Assembly (NCBI GenBank): GCA_963841815.1
Contig: CAWJEE010000018.1
Span: forward strand, 1-64,000
Origin: JAOUJD01 sp963841815
Lineage (GTDB): Bacteria; Pseudomonadota; Gammaproteobacteria; Burkholderiales; Burkholderiaceae_F
Reading direction: 5' to 3'
Length of the DNA stretch: 64,000 nucleotides
Part shown: in pieces, positions 1 to 8,249 of the stretch
Numbering within the stretch: the stretch's first letter is position 1
Layout: each line of letters starts with the position of its first letter
The notes under the pieces: generated by a model
Databases searched by the model: none
The model's input: the letters and a program-made list of their open reading frames with translations, nothing else
Told to the model about the DNA's origin: nothing
Program-made: the position numbers and the translations under genes

Positions 1-582
1 CCGCTCGACGCCGGCAGCATCTCGTTGAACGGTATGTCGATCGCCCACCTGCCGATCCATCGGCGCGCGCGCATGGGGTTATCGTACCTGCCGCAGGAAG
101 CGTCGGTCTTCCGCAAGCTCACGGTCGAGGAGAACATCCGCGCCGTGCTCGAACTCCAGGTCGACGAGCAGAAGCGGCCCCTGCCGCGTGAGCACGTGGC
201 GCAGCGGCTCGACGAGCTCCTCGACGACCTGCAGATCGCGCACCTTCGGACCAATCCCGCGCTGTCGCTGTCGGGCGGCGAACGGCGGCGGATCGAAATC
301 GCGCGCGCGCTCGCGGCGCGACCGCGGTTCATCCTGCTCGACGAGCCGTTCGCCGGCGTGGACCCGATCGCGGTCCTCGAGATCCAGCGCATCGTGCGCT
401 TCCTGAAGGAACGCGGGATCGGAGTGCTGATCACGGACCACAACGTGCGCGAAACGCTCGGCATCTGCGACCACGCGTACATCATCAACGAAGGCGTGGT
501 GCTCGCGGCCGGGCGACCGGAGGAGATCGTCGGCAACGAAACGGTCCGCCGCGTCTACCTGGGCGAGCACTTCCGCATGTAG
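1..582 (+). CDS. lptB: LPS export ABC transporter ATP-binding protein LptB (5' partial)
   Basis: This is the C-terminal part of the cytoplasmic ATPase that powers the LptBFGC lipopolysaccharide extraction complex. The frame is open from base 1, so the start and the Walker A motif lie outside the window. What remains includes the Q-loop context (YLPQEASVFRKL), the ABC signature LSGGERRRIEIARAL, Walker B FILLDEPFAGVD and the H-loop ITDHNVRETL. The LPQE context, the FAGVDP after Walker B and the DHNVRETL segment are typical of LptB rather than of amino-acid importers. rpoN follows 71 bases downstream, the usual proteobacterial order. Confidence 0.95.
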   Translation, partial: PLDAGSISLNGMSIAHLPIHRRARMGLSYLPQEASVFRKLTVEENIRAVLELQVDEQKRPLPREHVAQRLDELLDDLQIAHLRTNPALSLSGGERRRIEIARALAARPRFILLDEPFAGVDPIAVLEIQRIVRFLKERGIGVLITDHNVRETLGICDHAYIINEGVVLAAGRPEEIVGNETVRRVYLGEHFRM

Positions 583-653
583 TCGCGGCGCGCAAGGCGC
601 ACGTCGATGAATTTCCTTCCGTCCGGTCCACCTCTCTGCGCTGGCCGCACGGC

Positions 654-2161
654 ATGAAGCCGGCGCTTTCACTCCGGCTGTCGCAGCACCTGGCGCTCAC
701 GCCCCAGTTGCAGCAGTCGATCCGCCTGCTGCAGTTGTCGACCGTCGAGCTGAACCAGGAGATCGAGCAGGCGCTCGCGGACAACCCGCTGCTCGAGCGG
801 GATGACGACCCGCTGGCCCTTGCCGTCCGGGTGAAGCCGGACGGCTCCATTGCAGGCAACGAAGCCCCGGCGCCGGGTCCCGGCGCCGACTCAGACAGCG
901 ACGGCGACGGCGAGCGCAGCGAAGCACCGGCCGCCGACGAATCCGGAGAGGCCGCAGGCGAGGCGGGCAGCGACACGACGCTCGACTGGGCGCTCGCGGC
1001 GAAGGCAGGAGCGAGGACGACGACGGCCCTCGTGAATGGGCGGGCACCACGACCACGCTGAAGGACCACCTGCTCGCGCAGGTGTCGTGCACGAAGGCGT
1101 CGCCGCGTGATCGCGCGCTGGTCGAACTGCTGATCGACGCGCTCGACGACGACGGCTACCTGCACCAGAGCCTCGAGGACCTGCTCGCGATCTGCCCGCC
1201 GGAGGCCGAGGTCGAACCGGACGAACTGAAGACGGCGCTGCGACTGCTGCAGAGCTTCGATCCCCCCGGAGTGGGCGCGCGCGACGTCGGCGAGTGCCTG
1301 GACCTGCAGCTGAATGCGATGGCGCGAACGTCCCCGGAGCTGACCGCCGTCATTGAGCACGCCCGCGCGATCGTGAGCGCGCACTTGCCGTTGCTGGCGG
1401 CGCGGGACTTCCTCAAGTTGCGCCGGGCGCTCGGCTGCACCGACGACGAGCTGCGTGCAGCGCACCAATTGATCCGAACACTGCAGCCGCATCCGGGTGT
1501 AGCCTTTGGTGACACGCGCGCCGATTACGTCGTTCCGGATGTCTTCGTGCGCAAGGTGAAGAACCGTTGGACTGCCGTCCTCAACCCCGAAGTGATGCCG
1601 CGCCTACGCGTGAACCAGGCGTACGCGGATATCCTGAAGCGCAACCGAGCGCCGCGGGGAACCGAGGGTGCCGACCGCGCGCAGTGGACCACGCGCGTGC
1701 AGGAAGCGCGCTGGCTCATCCGCAACATCCAGCAGCGATTCGACACGATCCTCCGCGTTTCGCAGGCGATCGTCGACCGGCAGCACAATTTCTTCACCCA
1801 CGGCGAGATCGCGATGAGGCCTCTCGTGCTGCGGGAAATCGCCGATACCGTCGGGTTGCACGAATCGACAATCTCCCGGGTGACGGCCAGCAAGTTCATG
1901 GCGACGCCGTTCGGCGTGCTCGAGCTCAAGTTCTTCTTCGGCAGTCACGTGGCGACCGAAGCGGGCGGCGAAGCGTCGTCGACCGCGATCCGCGCATTGA
2001 TCAAGCAACTGATAGGAGCCGAGGACACACGTAATCCGCTGTCAGACAGCAAGCTCGCCGAACTGCTCGGGGAACAAGGCATCGTGGTCGCGCGCCGAAC
2101 CGTGGCGAAGTACCGCGAAGCGATGAAGATCCCGGCGGTGGCTCAACGCAAGTCGTTGTAA
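654..2161 (+). pseudogene. rpoN: RNA polymerase sigma-54 factor RpoN, one -1 frameshift
   Basis: This is sigma-54, which directs transcription at -24/-12 promoters with enhancer-binding activators. The N-terminal region I (LRLSQHLALTPQLQQSIRLL) is encoded from ATG 654. The core-binding region, the DNA-binding region and the RpoN box (ARRTVAKYRE) are read in a different frame down to 2161. The switch falls at about 1000-1012, inside the acidic low-conservation linker. Upstream the frame gives DTTLDWALAA and downstream the other frame gives SEDDDGPREWAGTTTTLKDHL. The total of 1508 nt is one short of a multiple of three, so a single missing base restores a protein of about 502 residues, normal for RpoN. 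A sequence error is likely; the gene would otherwise be broken. Confidence 0.9.
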
Positions 2162-2164
2162 CGC

Positions 2165-2186
2165 GGACGCCGCCTTCGCGGCGTCC
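2165..2186 (+). other. Intergenic hairpin between rpoN and hpf
   Basis: A perfect 9-bp inverted repeat (GGACGCCGC / GCGGCGTCC) closes a CTTC loop just after the rpoN stop and 24 bases before the hpf start. No T-tract follows, so it is not a classical intrinsic terminator. It could be a processing or stability element in the shared transcript. The structure is seen directly; the function is inference. Confidence 0.5.
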
Positions 2187-2209
2187 CGACCTGATACGAA
2201 GGGGGTTGC

Positions 2210-2542
2210 ATGAACCTGCAGATTCACGGGAACCACATCGAAGTTACGCCCGCGTTGCGCGATTACGTGGCCGGCAAGCTCGCGCGCATCGAGCGCCACT
2301 TCGACCAGGTGATCGATGCCAGCGTGCAGTTGACAGTCGAGAAGGTCCGCCAGCGGGCGGAGATCACGCTGCGCCTGCGCGGCAACAACATCCACGTCGA
2401 ATCGGTCGAGGAAGACATGTATGCGGCCATCGACACCCTGGTCGACAAGCTCGACCGGCAGGTTCTCCGGCACAAGGATCGCGTCAAGGACCACCAGTCC
2501 GAGACGCTGAAGCGCCAGCAGGAAATCCAGCAATCGCAGTGA
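2210..2542 (+). CDS. hpf: Ribosome hibernation-promoting factor (short form)
   Basis: This 110-residue HPF/YfiA family protein binds the 30S decoding region and promotes inactive 100S ribosomes in slow growth. The first 95 residues match the compact beta-alpha-beta-beta-beta-alpha fold (NLQIHGNHIEVTPALRDYV, then EEDMYAAIDTLVDKLDRQ). A short charged tail follows, with no long-HPF dimerisation domain. The ATG at 2210 follows a clear GAAGGGGG ribosome-binding site. It sits directly after rpoN, its usual partner. Its stop codon ends 3 bases before the end of the convergent Ada-like gene. Confidence 0.95.
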   Translation: MNLQIHGNHIEVTPALRDYVAGKLARIERHFDQVIDASVQLTVEKVRQRAEITLRLRGNNIHVESVEEDMYAAIDTLVDKLDRQVLRHKDRVKDHQSETLKRQQEIQQSQ

Positions 2543-2545
2543 GGT

Positions 2546-3373
2546 TCACGCCGCTTCCCGGCGCGCGGCCTCCCATCCAATCAGAGCGGCCTTCCGCTCG
2601 GGCCCCCAGCGGTACTGCCCGAGCACGCCGCTCGACCGGATCACGCGGTGACACGGCACCAGCCAGGCAACCGGATTCGCGGCCACCGCCGAGGCGACCG
2701 CGCGCACGGCCGTCGGCATGCCGGCCGCGGTGGCGAGGCGAGCGTACGACACGAGCCCTCCTTCGGGCACGCGCAGCAGGGCCTCCCACACCTTGATCTG
2801 GAAGTTCGTTCCCTTCAGCCAGAGACGCATTGGCGCGCGCGGGCGGGTGAGCGCATCGAGCGCCTCCCTCGCCGCGGCAGGATCCGCAACCAGCGTCGCC
2901 TCGGGCCACTCATCGCGCAGATCGGCCAGCGGATCCGAGGTCTCGTCGACGAAGCGAAGGTGGCAGATGCCGCGCTCGGTCAGCCCGATGAACGCTCGGC
3001 CGAGCGCGGTCGCGTGAGCGCCATGGCGAATCCGGAGGCCGGCGCCGAGCGCGCGCGCCTCGCCGGGCGTCACGCCTTCGCAACTCACCATCAGGTCGTG
3101 CAGACGGCCGGGCGAGGACAGTCCGGCTTTCAGGGTCGCGCTGAGCACATCGTTTTCCGAGCGCAGCGCGGCCAGCGCGCGTTCCTTGGAGATGAACTGC
3201 ATGAACCGCTTCGGCGATACGCCCGCCCACTCGCCGAACACGCGCTGCAGGTGGAACTCCGACACGCCGAGCCGCCTGGAGAGTTCCGCGAGCGAAGTGT
3301 CCGCGCCCGCCGCAAGCGCCGCGATGGCGCGGGCCACGAGGTCGTAGTGGGGATGCTGGTCGCCGTTCGTCAT
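2546..3373 (-). CDS. AraC-type HTH plus O6-methylguanine-DNA methyltransferase (Ada-like, lacks the Ada Cys domain)
   Basis: This 275-residue fusion has an AraC-type helix-turn-helix at about residues 10-100 (LAELSRRLGVSEFHLQRVFGEW). It is followed by a methylguanine methyltransferase domain with the suicide-cysteine motif PCHRV (Cys about 241) and the N-terminal ribonuclease-like part. It should transfer the alkyl group from O6-alkylguanine to its own cysteine. The zinc-binding phosphotriester-repair domain of classical Ada is absent, so self-activation by phosphotriester methylation is not expected. The ATG at 3373 (MTNGDQ) is preferred over a start 28 codons upstream because the extra residues look like untranslated sequence. 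It lies opposite in strand inside the rpoN-hpf-ptsN block, which is unusual. Confidence 0.9.
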   Translation of the reverse strand: MTNGDQHPHYDLVARAIAALAAGADTSLAELSRRLGVSEFHLQRVFGEWAGVSPKRFMQFISKERALAALRSENDVLSATLKAGLSSPGRLHDLMVSCEGVTPGEARALGAGLRIRHGAHATALGRAFIGLTERGICHLRFVDETSDPLADLRDEWPEATLVADPAAAREALDALTRPRAPMRLWLKGTNFQIKVWEALLRVPEGGLVSYARLATAAGMPTAVRAVASAVAANPVAWLVPCHRVIRSSGVLGQYRWGPERKAALIGWEAARREAA

Positions 3374-3645
3374 GTGCCCAGTGTGCGTTCCAGTCGGCCG
3401 CCTCGCCACCCGGTTCTTGCGAACGGGCAAGGTGCGCCCGTTGCCGAGGTGCAACATCGCCTTCCTGGCCTTGGAAAACCCCCTCGCTGCACCGCGGAAA
3501 CCGGGGTGTATGATCCGCGCCTTCGATTTTCGGCCAGCCTCAGGGCGGCTGCAAAAAGCAAGCCGATCTCACTTCTTCCCGCCCGAACGTGGACGCAGCT
3601 TGCGCCTACGCTCGTCGCGAGCCTTCATGGAAGAGCGCGCCGTAC

Positions 3646-4116
3646 ATGAACCTGATTTCGCGCCTTTTGCCCGCCTCCAACGTCCTTCTGGACCTGCCGG
3701 CCTCCAGCAAGAAGCGGGCTTTTGAACAAGCCGGATTGCTGTTCGAGAACAACCAGGGCGTGGCCCGGGCGAAAGTCTTCGACAGCCTGTTTGCGCGCGA
3801 GCGCCTCGGCTCCACCGGCCTGGGCCAGGGAGTGGCGATTCCCCATGGTCGGATCAAGGGACTCAAGGAGGCGGTCGCCGCCTTCGTGCGCGTCGCCGAG
3901 CCCGTCCCGTTCGACGCCCCGGATGGTCAGCCGGTCTCGGTGATGATCTTCCTGCTGGTGCCCGAGCAGGCGTCGCAGGCACACCTCGATCTCCTGTCCG
4001 AACTCGCGCAGATGCTGTCGGACAAGGCATTTCGCCAGTCGCTGCTCGAAGCGCCGACTCCCGAAGCTGTCCACGCGGCCCTGACCGCGTGGGAGCCGAT
4101 CCGGCCCGCGGCCTGA
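3646..4116 (+). CDS. ptsN: Nitrogen-regulatory PTS enzyme IIA (EIIA-Ntr)
   Basis: This 156-residue EIIA-Ntr of the fructose/mannitol IIA fold is the phosphate acceptor that ends the nitrogen PTS chain and regulates potassium and nitrogen metabolism. The phosphorylatable histidine is His67 in GVAIPHGRI, and LVPEQASQAHLDLLSELAQML follows as usual. ATG 3646 (MNLISRLLP) fits the family; an in-frame start 19 codons upstream gives a non-homologous leader. The gene is followed by hprK, whose product modifies HPr upstream in the same pathway. A TATGAT hexamer at 3509-3514 may be a -10 box but has no good -35. Confidence 0.95.
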   Translation: MNLISRLLPASNVLLDLPASSKKRAFEQAGLLFENNQGVARAKVFDSLFARERLGSTGLGQGVAIPHGRIKGLKEAVAAFVRVAEPVPFDAPDGQPVSVMIFLLVPEQASQAHLDLLSELAQMLSDKAFRQSLLEAPTPEAVHAALTAWEPIRPAA

Positions 4117-4195
4117 ATCCGCGGCTGGTGGCAGCCGCGCAGTCGGCGTAGCCTCGCGGGGTCGTTGACTCCGCCCGCCAGCGCGCGATGCAGCA

Positions 4196-5125
4196 ATGCC
4201 GACCTTCAAGTCGCTGTACGAGGAAAACCGGGACTCGCTCAAGCTCGAGTGGCTGGCGGGCCGCTCGTCGATCGACAGGCCGCTCGACACGCCGGCGAAC
4301 GCCGGGCTCTCGAGCGCCGACCTCGTCGGCCACCTCAACCTGATCCATCCCAACCGGCTGCACGTCCTCGGGCATCCGGAAGTCCACTACTACCTGAAGC
4401 TCGAGCCCGCGCGACGCCTGTATTACGCGCGCGAGTTGATCTCCGGCGGCCCGATCGGACTCGTCATCGGCGAAGGGCTCGCCGCACCGGAAGAACTGCT
4501 GGCGGCCGCCGAGGCGGCGGCCCTCCCGACCCTCAGTTCGCCGTTGCCGGCGGCCGAGGTCATCGAGGTCCTGCGGATCTACCTGGCGAAGCTGCTCGCG
4601 ACGCACTGCACGCTGCACGGCGTCTACATGGACGTGCTGGGCATGGGCGTGCTGATCGCCGGCGAATCCGGGGTCGGCAAGAGCGAACTCGGGCTCGAAC
4701 TCATCAGCCGCGGGCACGGCCTCGTGGCGGACGACGTCGTCGACTTCTCGCGGGTCGCCCCGGACACGATCGAAGGGCGGTGCCCGCCGCTGCTCTCGAA
4801 TCTTCTCGAAGTCCGCGGCCTCGGTCTCCTCGACATCAAGTCGATCTTCGGGGAGACGGCGGTGCGGCGGAAGATGAAGCTGCGGCTGATCGTCGAACTG
4901 CGGCGCTACGGGTCGAGCGAGACCATGGAACGATTGCCGCTCGAGGGCCAGACCGAGGACGTCCTCGGCCTGCCCGTGCGCAAGGTGATCATTCCGGTCG
5001 CGTCAGGGCGCAACCTTGCCGTGCTGACCGAGGCCGCGGTGCGCAACACGATCCTGCAGCTGCGAGGGGTCGACACGATGCGCGACTTTCTCCAGCGACA
5101 GCAGCAGCAGATGGGCGGCGAATAG
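4196..5125 (+). CDS. hprK: HPr kinase/phosphorylase
   Basis: This 309-residue bifunctional enzyme phosphorylates and dephosphorylates a serine of HPr. The N-terminal domain covers about the first 130 residues. The P-loop is GESGVGKS at residues 156-163, followed by the family motif ELISRGHGLVADDVV. Near the C terminus comes the HprK signature region (NTILQLRGVDTMRDF). In betaproteobacteria this protein is usually encoded with ptsN and rapZ, as here. No ptsH or ptsI occurs in the window, so the rest of the PTS chain must be elsewhere. The tail ends in a short glutamine run (QRQQQQ). Confidence 0.96.
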   Translation: MPTFKSLYEENRDSLKLEWLAGRSSIDRPLDTPANAGLSSADLVGHLNLIHPNRLHVLGHPEVHYYLKLEPARRLYYARELISGGPIGLVIGEGLAAPEELLAAAEAAALPTLSSPLPAAEVIEVLRIYLAKLLATHCTLHGVYMDVLGMGVLIAGESGVGKSELGLELISRGHGLVADDVVDFSRVAPDTIEGRCPPLLSNLLEVRGLGLLDIKSIFGETAVRRKMKLRLIVELRRYGSSETMERLPLEGQTEDVLGLPVRKVIIPVASGRNLAVLTEAAVRNTILQLRGVDTMRDFLQRQQQQMGGE

Positions 5126-5143
5126 GGCCTGCTGCGGACGGGC

Positions 5144-5173
5144 TTGCGCTGACCGGTGCCGTCCAGCTGTAAT
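5144..5173 (+). promoter_or_regulatory. Putative sigma-70 promoter of the psiF-like gene
   Basis: TTGCGC (5144-5149) and TGTAAT (5168-5173) are separated by 18 bases and lie about 65 bases ahead of the psiF-like start. The match to TTGACA/TATAAT is moderate, and the call rests on sequence only. It would give the gene transcription independent of hprK, in line with the terminator that follows it. Confidence 0.4.
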
Positions 5174-5239
5174 TCAATCCGCCCACGCAGGGCGATCGAC
5201 GCCGACCGACCGGTTGGCCACCAAGGGGGAGAGAGGAAA

Positions 5240-5554
5240 ATGCTGAAGCACGTTCTCATCGCTGCCTGTCTCGCGCTGCCACTGGCAGCCGTGGCGGCCG
5301 ACGAAAAGAAGCCGGCTGAAAAGAAGGAAATGACGCCGCAGCAGCAGAAGATGGCTTCCTGCAACAAGGAAGCGGGCGACAAGAAGCTCGCGGGCGACGA
5401 GCGCAAGAAGTTCATGTCCACTTGCCTGTCGGCCGATGGCGGCAAGAAGATGACGCAGCAGGAAAAGATGGGCTATTGCAACAAGGAAGCGGGCGACAAG
5501 AAGCTCGCGGGCGACGAGCGCAAGAAGTTCATGTCGAGCTGCCTGTCCGGCTGA
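5240..5554 (+). CDS. Secreted PsiF-repeat protein
   Basis: This 104-residue protein has a cleavable signal peptide (MLKHVLIAACLALPLAAVAA). It is followed by a lysine/glutamate-rich linker and two PsiF repeats, each with the core CNKEAGDKKLAGDERKKFMS and a closing cysteine. PsiF-type proteins are small periplasmic proteins of unknown function, named from a phosphate-starvation-inducible E. coli gene. The ATG at 5240 follows AAGGGGGAGAGAGG, a strong ribosome-binding site. The two repeats are identical over 59 nucleotides (5360-5418 and 5477-5535), which indicates a recent duplication or gene conversion. Each repeat keeps two cysteines, suggesting disulphides. The gene separates hprK from rapZ, which are normally adjacent. 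Confidence 0.85.
   Translation: MLKHVLIAACLALPLAAVAADEKKPAEKKEMTPQQQKMASCNKEAGDKKLAGDERKKFMSTCLSADGGKKMTQQEKMGYCNKEAGDKKLAGDERKKFMSSCLSG
5360..5535 (+). repeat. Pair of identical 59-nt direct repeats inside the psiF-like gene
   Basis: Copies lie at 5360-5418 and 5477-5535. They are base-for-base identical, start at TGCAACAAGG and end at TTCATGTC. They encode the two PsiF repeat cores in the same frame. The offset of 117 bp is a multiple of three, so unequal exchange would add or remove whole repeats without a frameshift. Confidence 0.95.
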
Positions 5555-5578
5555 CGCGACGAACGGCGGGTTGTCCAG

Positions 5579-5602
5579 GGGGCGCCGCGGCGCCCCTTTT
5601 CA
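5579..5602 (+). terminator. Intrinsic terminator after the psiF-like gene
   Basis: An 8-bp perfect stem GGGGCGCC/GGCGCCCC with a GC turn is followed by TTTTC. It lies 25 bases after the psiF-like stop, before rapZ. Confidence 0.8.
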
Positions 5603-5666
5603 TTCGGCCCGCGCAGCGACAGCGCCAGCCGTGCAACAATCTTCGCCATCCCCGATCCATCAGCGC

Positions 5667-6536
5667 ATGCGCATCGTCCTCGTCACTGGTCTGTCAGGTT
5701 CCGGCAAGTCGGTTGCGATCCGACTGCTCGAGGATGTCGGCTACTACTGCGTCGACAATCTCCCGCCGCAGTTCCTGCTCGAACTCTGCGCCTACCTCGC
5801 GGACACCGATCACAAGGACGTGGCCGTCGCCATCGACGCCCGCAGCGAGGCCTCGCTGGGCGACGTCCCGAGCATGATCTCCACGTTGCGCAGCTTCGGG
5901 AACGACGTCCGCGTCCTGTTCCTTACTGCGTCCGACACCGAGCTGGTGCAGCGCTTCTCGGAAACCCGGCGGCGCCATCCCGTTTCGTGGCGGGCCAGCT
6001 CGCGGGGCAGCGAGACGACCGTCGGCGAAGCGATCGCGATGGAGCGGGAGCTGCTGGCGCCGCTGAACGAGATCGCGCACGTGATCGACACGAGCGGGCT
6101 GCGGCCGAACATGCTGCGCCACTGGGTCCGCGAGTTCGTCGACAGCCCGCGCGCCAACCTCACCCTTTCGTTCGAGTCGTTCGCGTTCAAGGACGGTATC
6201 CCGATCGCCGCGGACCTCGTGTTCGACGTGCGCAACCTGCCGAACCCGTACTACGATCCGGCGCTGCGGCCGCTGACCGGGTGCGATCTCCCGGTAGCCG
6301 CGTTTCTCGCAGCCGCTCCGGCGGTCGGCGAAATGACCGACGACATCGCACACTTCATCGGCAAGTGGCTGCCGAGCTACGTCGCCGACAACCGCAACTA
6401 CGTGACCGTCGCGATCGGCTGCACCGGCGGACGCCACCGCTCCGTCTACATCGTCGAGGAGCTCGCGCGCCGCTTCGCCGGCCAGGAGCAAGTGCTCGTC
6501 CGTCACCGGTCGACCGACCTGTCCGAACGGCGCTGA
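5667..6536 (+). CDS. rapZ: RNase adapter / RNA-binding nucleotidase RapZ
   Basis: This 289-residue protein has an N-terminal P-loop (GLSGSGKS, residues 8-15) and the C-terminal RapZ motif GCTGGRHRSVYIVEEL. In E. coli RapZ hands small RNAs to RNase E to control glucosamine-6-phosphate synthase; in other bacteria the YvcJ-type homologue hydrolyses nucleotides. ATG 5667 (MRIVLVTG) is chosen because the P-loop then sits at the usual position. A 32-codon upstream extension would run through the preceding terminator region. The stop codon overlaps the start of the next gene (TGATG). Confidence 0.95.
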   Translation: MRIVLVTGLSGSGKSVAIRLLEDVGYYCVDNLPPQFLLELCAYLADTDHKDVAVAIDARSEASLGDVPSMISTLRSFGNDVRVLFLTASDTELVQRFSETRRRHPVSWRASSRGSETTVGEAIAMERELLAPLNEIAHVIDTSGLRPNMLRHWVREFVDSPRANLTLSFESFAFKDGIPIAADLVFDVRNLPNPYYDPALRPLTGCDLPVAAFLAAAPAVGEMTDDIAHFIGKWLPSYVADNRNYVTVAIGCTGGRHRSVYIVEELARRFAGQEQVLVRHRSTDLSERR

Positions 6537-7183
6537 TGCGGGTCGCGCTGTTCCCGCTGTCCACGGTGCTCTTTCCGCAAGGCGTGCTGCCGCTGCGCGT
6601 CTTCGAGGCGCGTTACCTCGACATGGTGCGCGACTGCATGCGCGAGGGAACGCTGTTCGGGGTTTGCCTGATCACCGATTCGCGCGCCTCCGAGGTCAGC
6701 CGCACCACGGCGCTCGCCGAGGTCGGTTGCCTGGCGCGGATCGACGCGTGGGACATGAAGCAGCTCGGCCTGCTGCACATCCGCGCCGTGGGACAGGACC
6801 GGTTCCGCCTCCTGAGCACGGAGACGCAGGCCGACGGCCTGGTGCTTGGCGACGTCGAGCTGATCGATCCCGACGAAGACGCGCCCGTTCCGCCCGAACA
6901 CCGGCCGTGCGTCGAACTCCTGTCCCGCATTCTCGACGACCTGCGCACGCAGTACGAGGAGCGGCGCATCGCGGAGGATGCCCCGGACCAGGACGACGCG
7001 CTGGCGCAGCTCCCGTTCGCGGAGCCGTTCCACATGGAATCTTCGGCGTGGGTCTCGAATCGCCTGTGCGAGGTGCTGCCGGTTCCCTTGAAGGCCAAGC
7101 AACGGCTGATGGAACTGACCGACGCGCCGACGCGCCTGCAGATCGTCCACACCTACCTGAAGCAGCACTCCGTGCTGACCTGA
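6536..7183 (+). CDS. LON substrate-binding domain protein (no protease domain)
   Basis: This 215-residue protein consists of the LON N-terminal substrate-binding domain alone. It opens with the typical segment ALFPLSTVLFPQGVLPLRVFEARY and ends in a helical part. The AAA+ and protease domains of Lon are absent. Stand-alone domains of this type are widespread in proteobacteria and their function is not established. It starts inside the rapZ stop codon (TGATG), so the two are translationally coupled. It ends one base before the end of convergent mutY. Confidence 0.85.
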   Translation: MRVALFPLSTVLFPQGVLPLRVFEARYLDMVRDCMREGTLFGVCLITDSRASEVSRTTALAEVGCLARIDAWDMKQLGLLHIRAVGQDRFRLLSTETQADGLVLGDVELIDPDEDAPVPPEHRPCVELLSRILDDLRTQYEERRIAEDAPDQDDALAQLPFAEPFHMESSAWVSNRLCEVLPVPLKAKQRLMELTDAPTRLQIVHTYLKQHSVLT

Positions 7184-7184
7184 A

Positions 7185-8234
7185 TCAGCCCTCGCCGTAC
7201 CGTATCCGGAGCAGGCGCTTCACCGGCGCGGGCAACGCGGCGTCCTGAAGTGCGCCGGGCTCGAGCCATTGCGACGCCTCGGACGCGGCCCCCAGCGCGC
7301 GCCGAACGGCCGCCACCCTCGGATGCATCACGAGGCTGTAGTGCGAGAATTCGTGCCGCAACTCGGGCAGGCGTTCGTTCAGATCGACCTGCAGCGCGTA
7401 TCGCTCGGCGATCGCCGACTTCAGTTGCTCGTCGTCCGCCTCGGCATCGAACTCGGGAAGGCTCACGAGCCCTCCCCAGATGCCGGTCGGGGGGCGGGTC
7501 TCCAGCAACAGCGCTCCGCGGTCGTCGCGCACGATCACGACGGTCGCATGGCGCACCGGCCTTGCCCTTGCGGGCCGCGGCGCCGGCAGCTCCCCGGTGC
7601 GCCCCTGCGCCCTTGCGACGCAGGTGACCGCAACGGGACAGTCGCCGCAGCGCGGTTGCGCCCGCGCACACAGCGTCGCCCCGAGGTCCATCAGTCCCTG
7701 CGTGTAGCTCTCGATGCCGCTTGCCGGCAGCTCCTGCTCCGCGATCGACCACAGCTGTCGCTCCACGGCCGCGGCGCCCGGATAGCCTTCCACACCGAAG
7801 TGCCGGGCGAAGACGCGCTTCACGTTGCCGTCGAGGATGGCGGCGCGCTCGCCGAAGGCGAACGCGGCAATCGCCGCCGCGGTCGAACGGCCGATTCCCG
7901 GCAGCCCTGAAAGTGCATCCACCGTGGCGGGGAAGCGGCCTTCGTACCGCTCGACGACGGCCTGCGCGCATCGATGGAGATTGCGCGCGCGCGAGTAGTA
8001 GCCGAGCCCCGCCCAGGCGGCCATCACGACGGGCGACGGCGAGGATGCGAGCGCGACAACGTCTGGGAACCGCTCCAGGAAGCGCGTGTAGTAAGGGATC
8101 ACCGCCGCCACCCGGGTCTGTTGCAGCATGATTTCGGACACCCAGATGCGGTACGCGTCGCGCGTGCCTTGCCACGGCAAGTCGCGCCGGCCATGGCTCT
8201 GCTGCCACCGGATGACCCGGTCGGCAAAGGACAT
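7185..8234 (-). CDS. mutY: A/G-specific adenine glycosylase MutY
   Basis: This 349-residue base-excision enzyme removes adenine mispaired with 8-oxoguanine. Visible features are EIMLQQTRV near the start, the helix-hairpin-helix LSGLPGIGRSTA with the catalytic Asp in ILDGNVKRV, and the [4Fe-4S] pattern C-x6-C-x2-C-x5-C at about residues 187-203. A C-terminal MutT-like 8-oxoG recognition domain follows. ATG 8234 (MSFADRV) matches family starts. A GTG at 8249 directly abuts the stop of the upstream dynamin-like gene, so the two are almost certainly co-translated. Confidence 0.95.
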   Translation of the reverse strand: MSFADRVIRWQQSHGRRDLPWQGTRDAYRIWVSEIMLQQTRVAAVIPYYTRFLERFPDVVALASSPSPVVMAAWAGLGYYSRARNLHRCAQAVVERYEGRFPATVDALSGLPGIGRSTAAAIAAFAFGERAAILDGNVKRVFARHFGVEGYPGAAAVERQLWSIAEQELPASGIESYTQGLMDLGATLCARAQPRCGDCPVAVTCVARAQGRTGELPAPRPARARPVRHATVVIVRDDRGALLLETRPPTGIWGGLVSLPEFDAEADDEQLKSAIAERYALQVDLNERLPELRHEFSHYSLVMHPRVAAVRRALGAASEASQWLEPGALQDAALPAPVKRLLRIRYGEG

Positions 8235-8249
8235 CGGGTGCCCGCCCAC

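Noticed and set aside
5360..5535. Direct repeats considered as a CRISPR
   Set aside because: Only two 59-nt copies, in frame inside a secreted-protein gene, with no spacer array and no cas genes.
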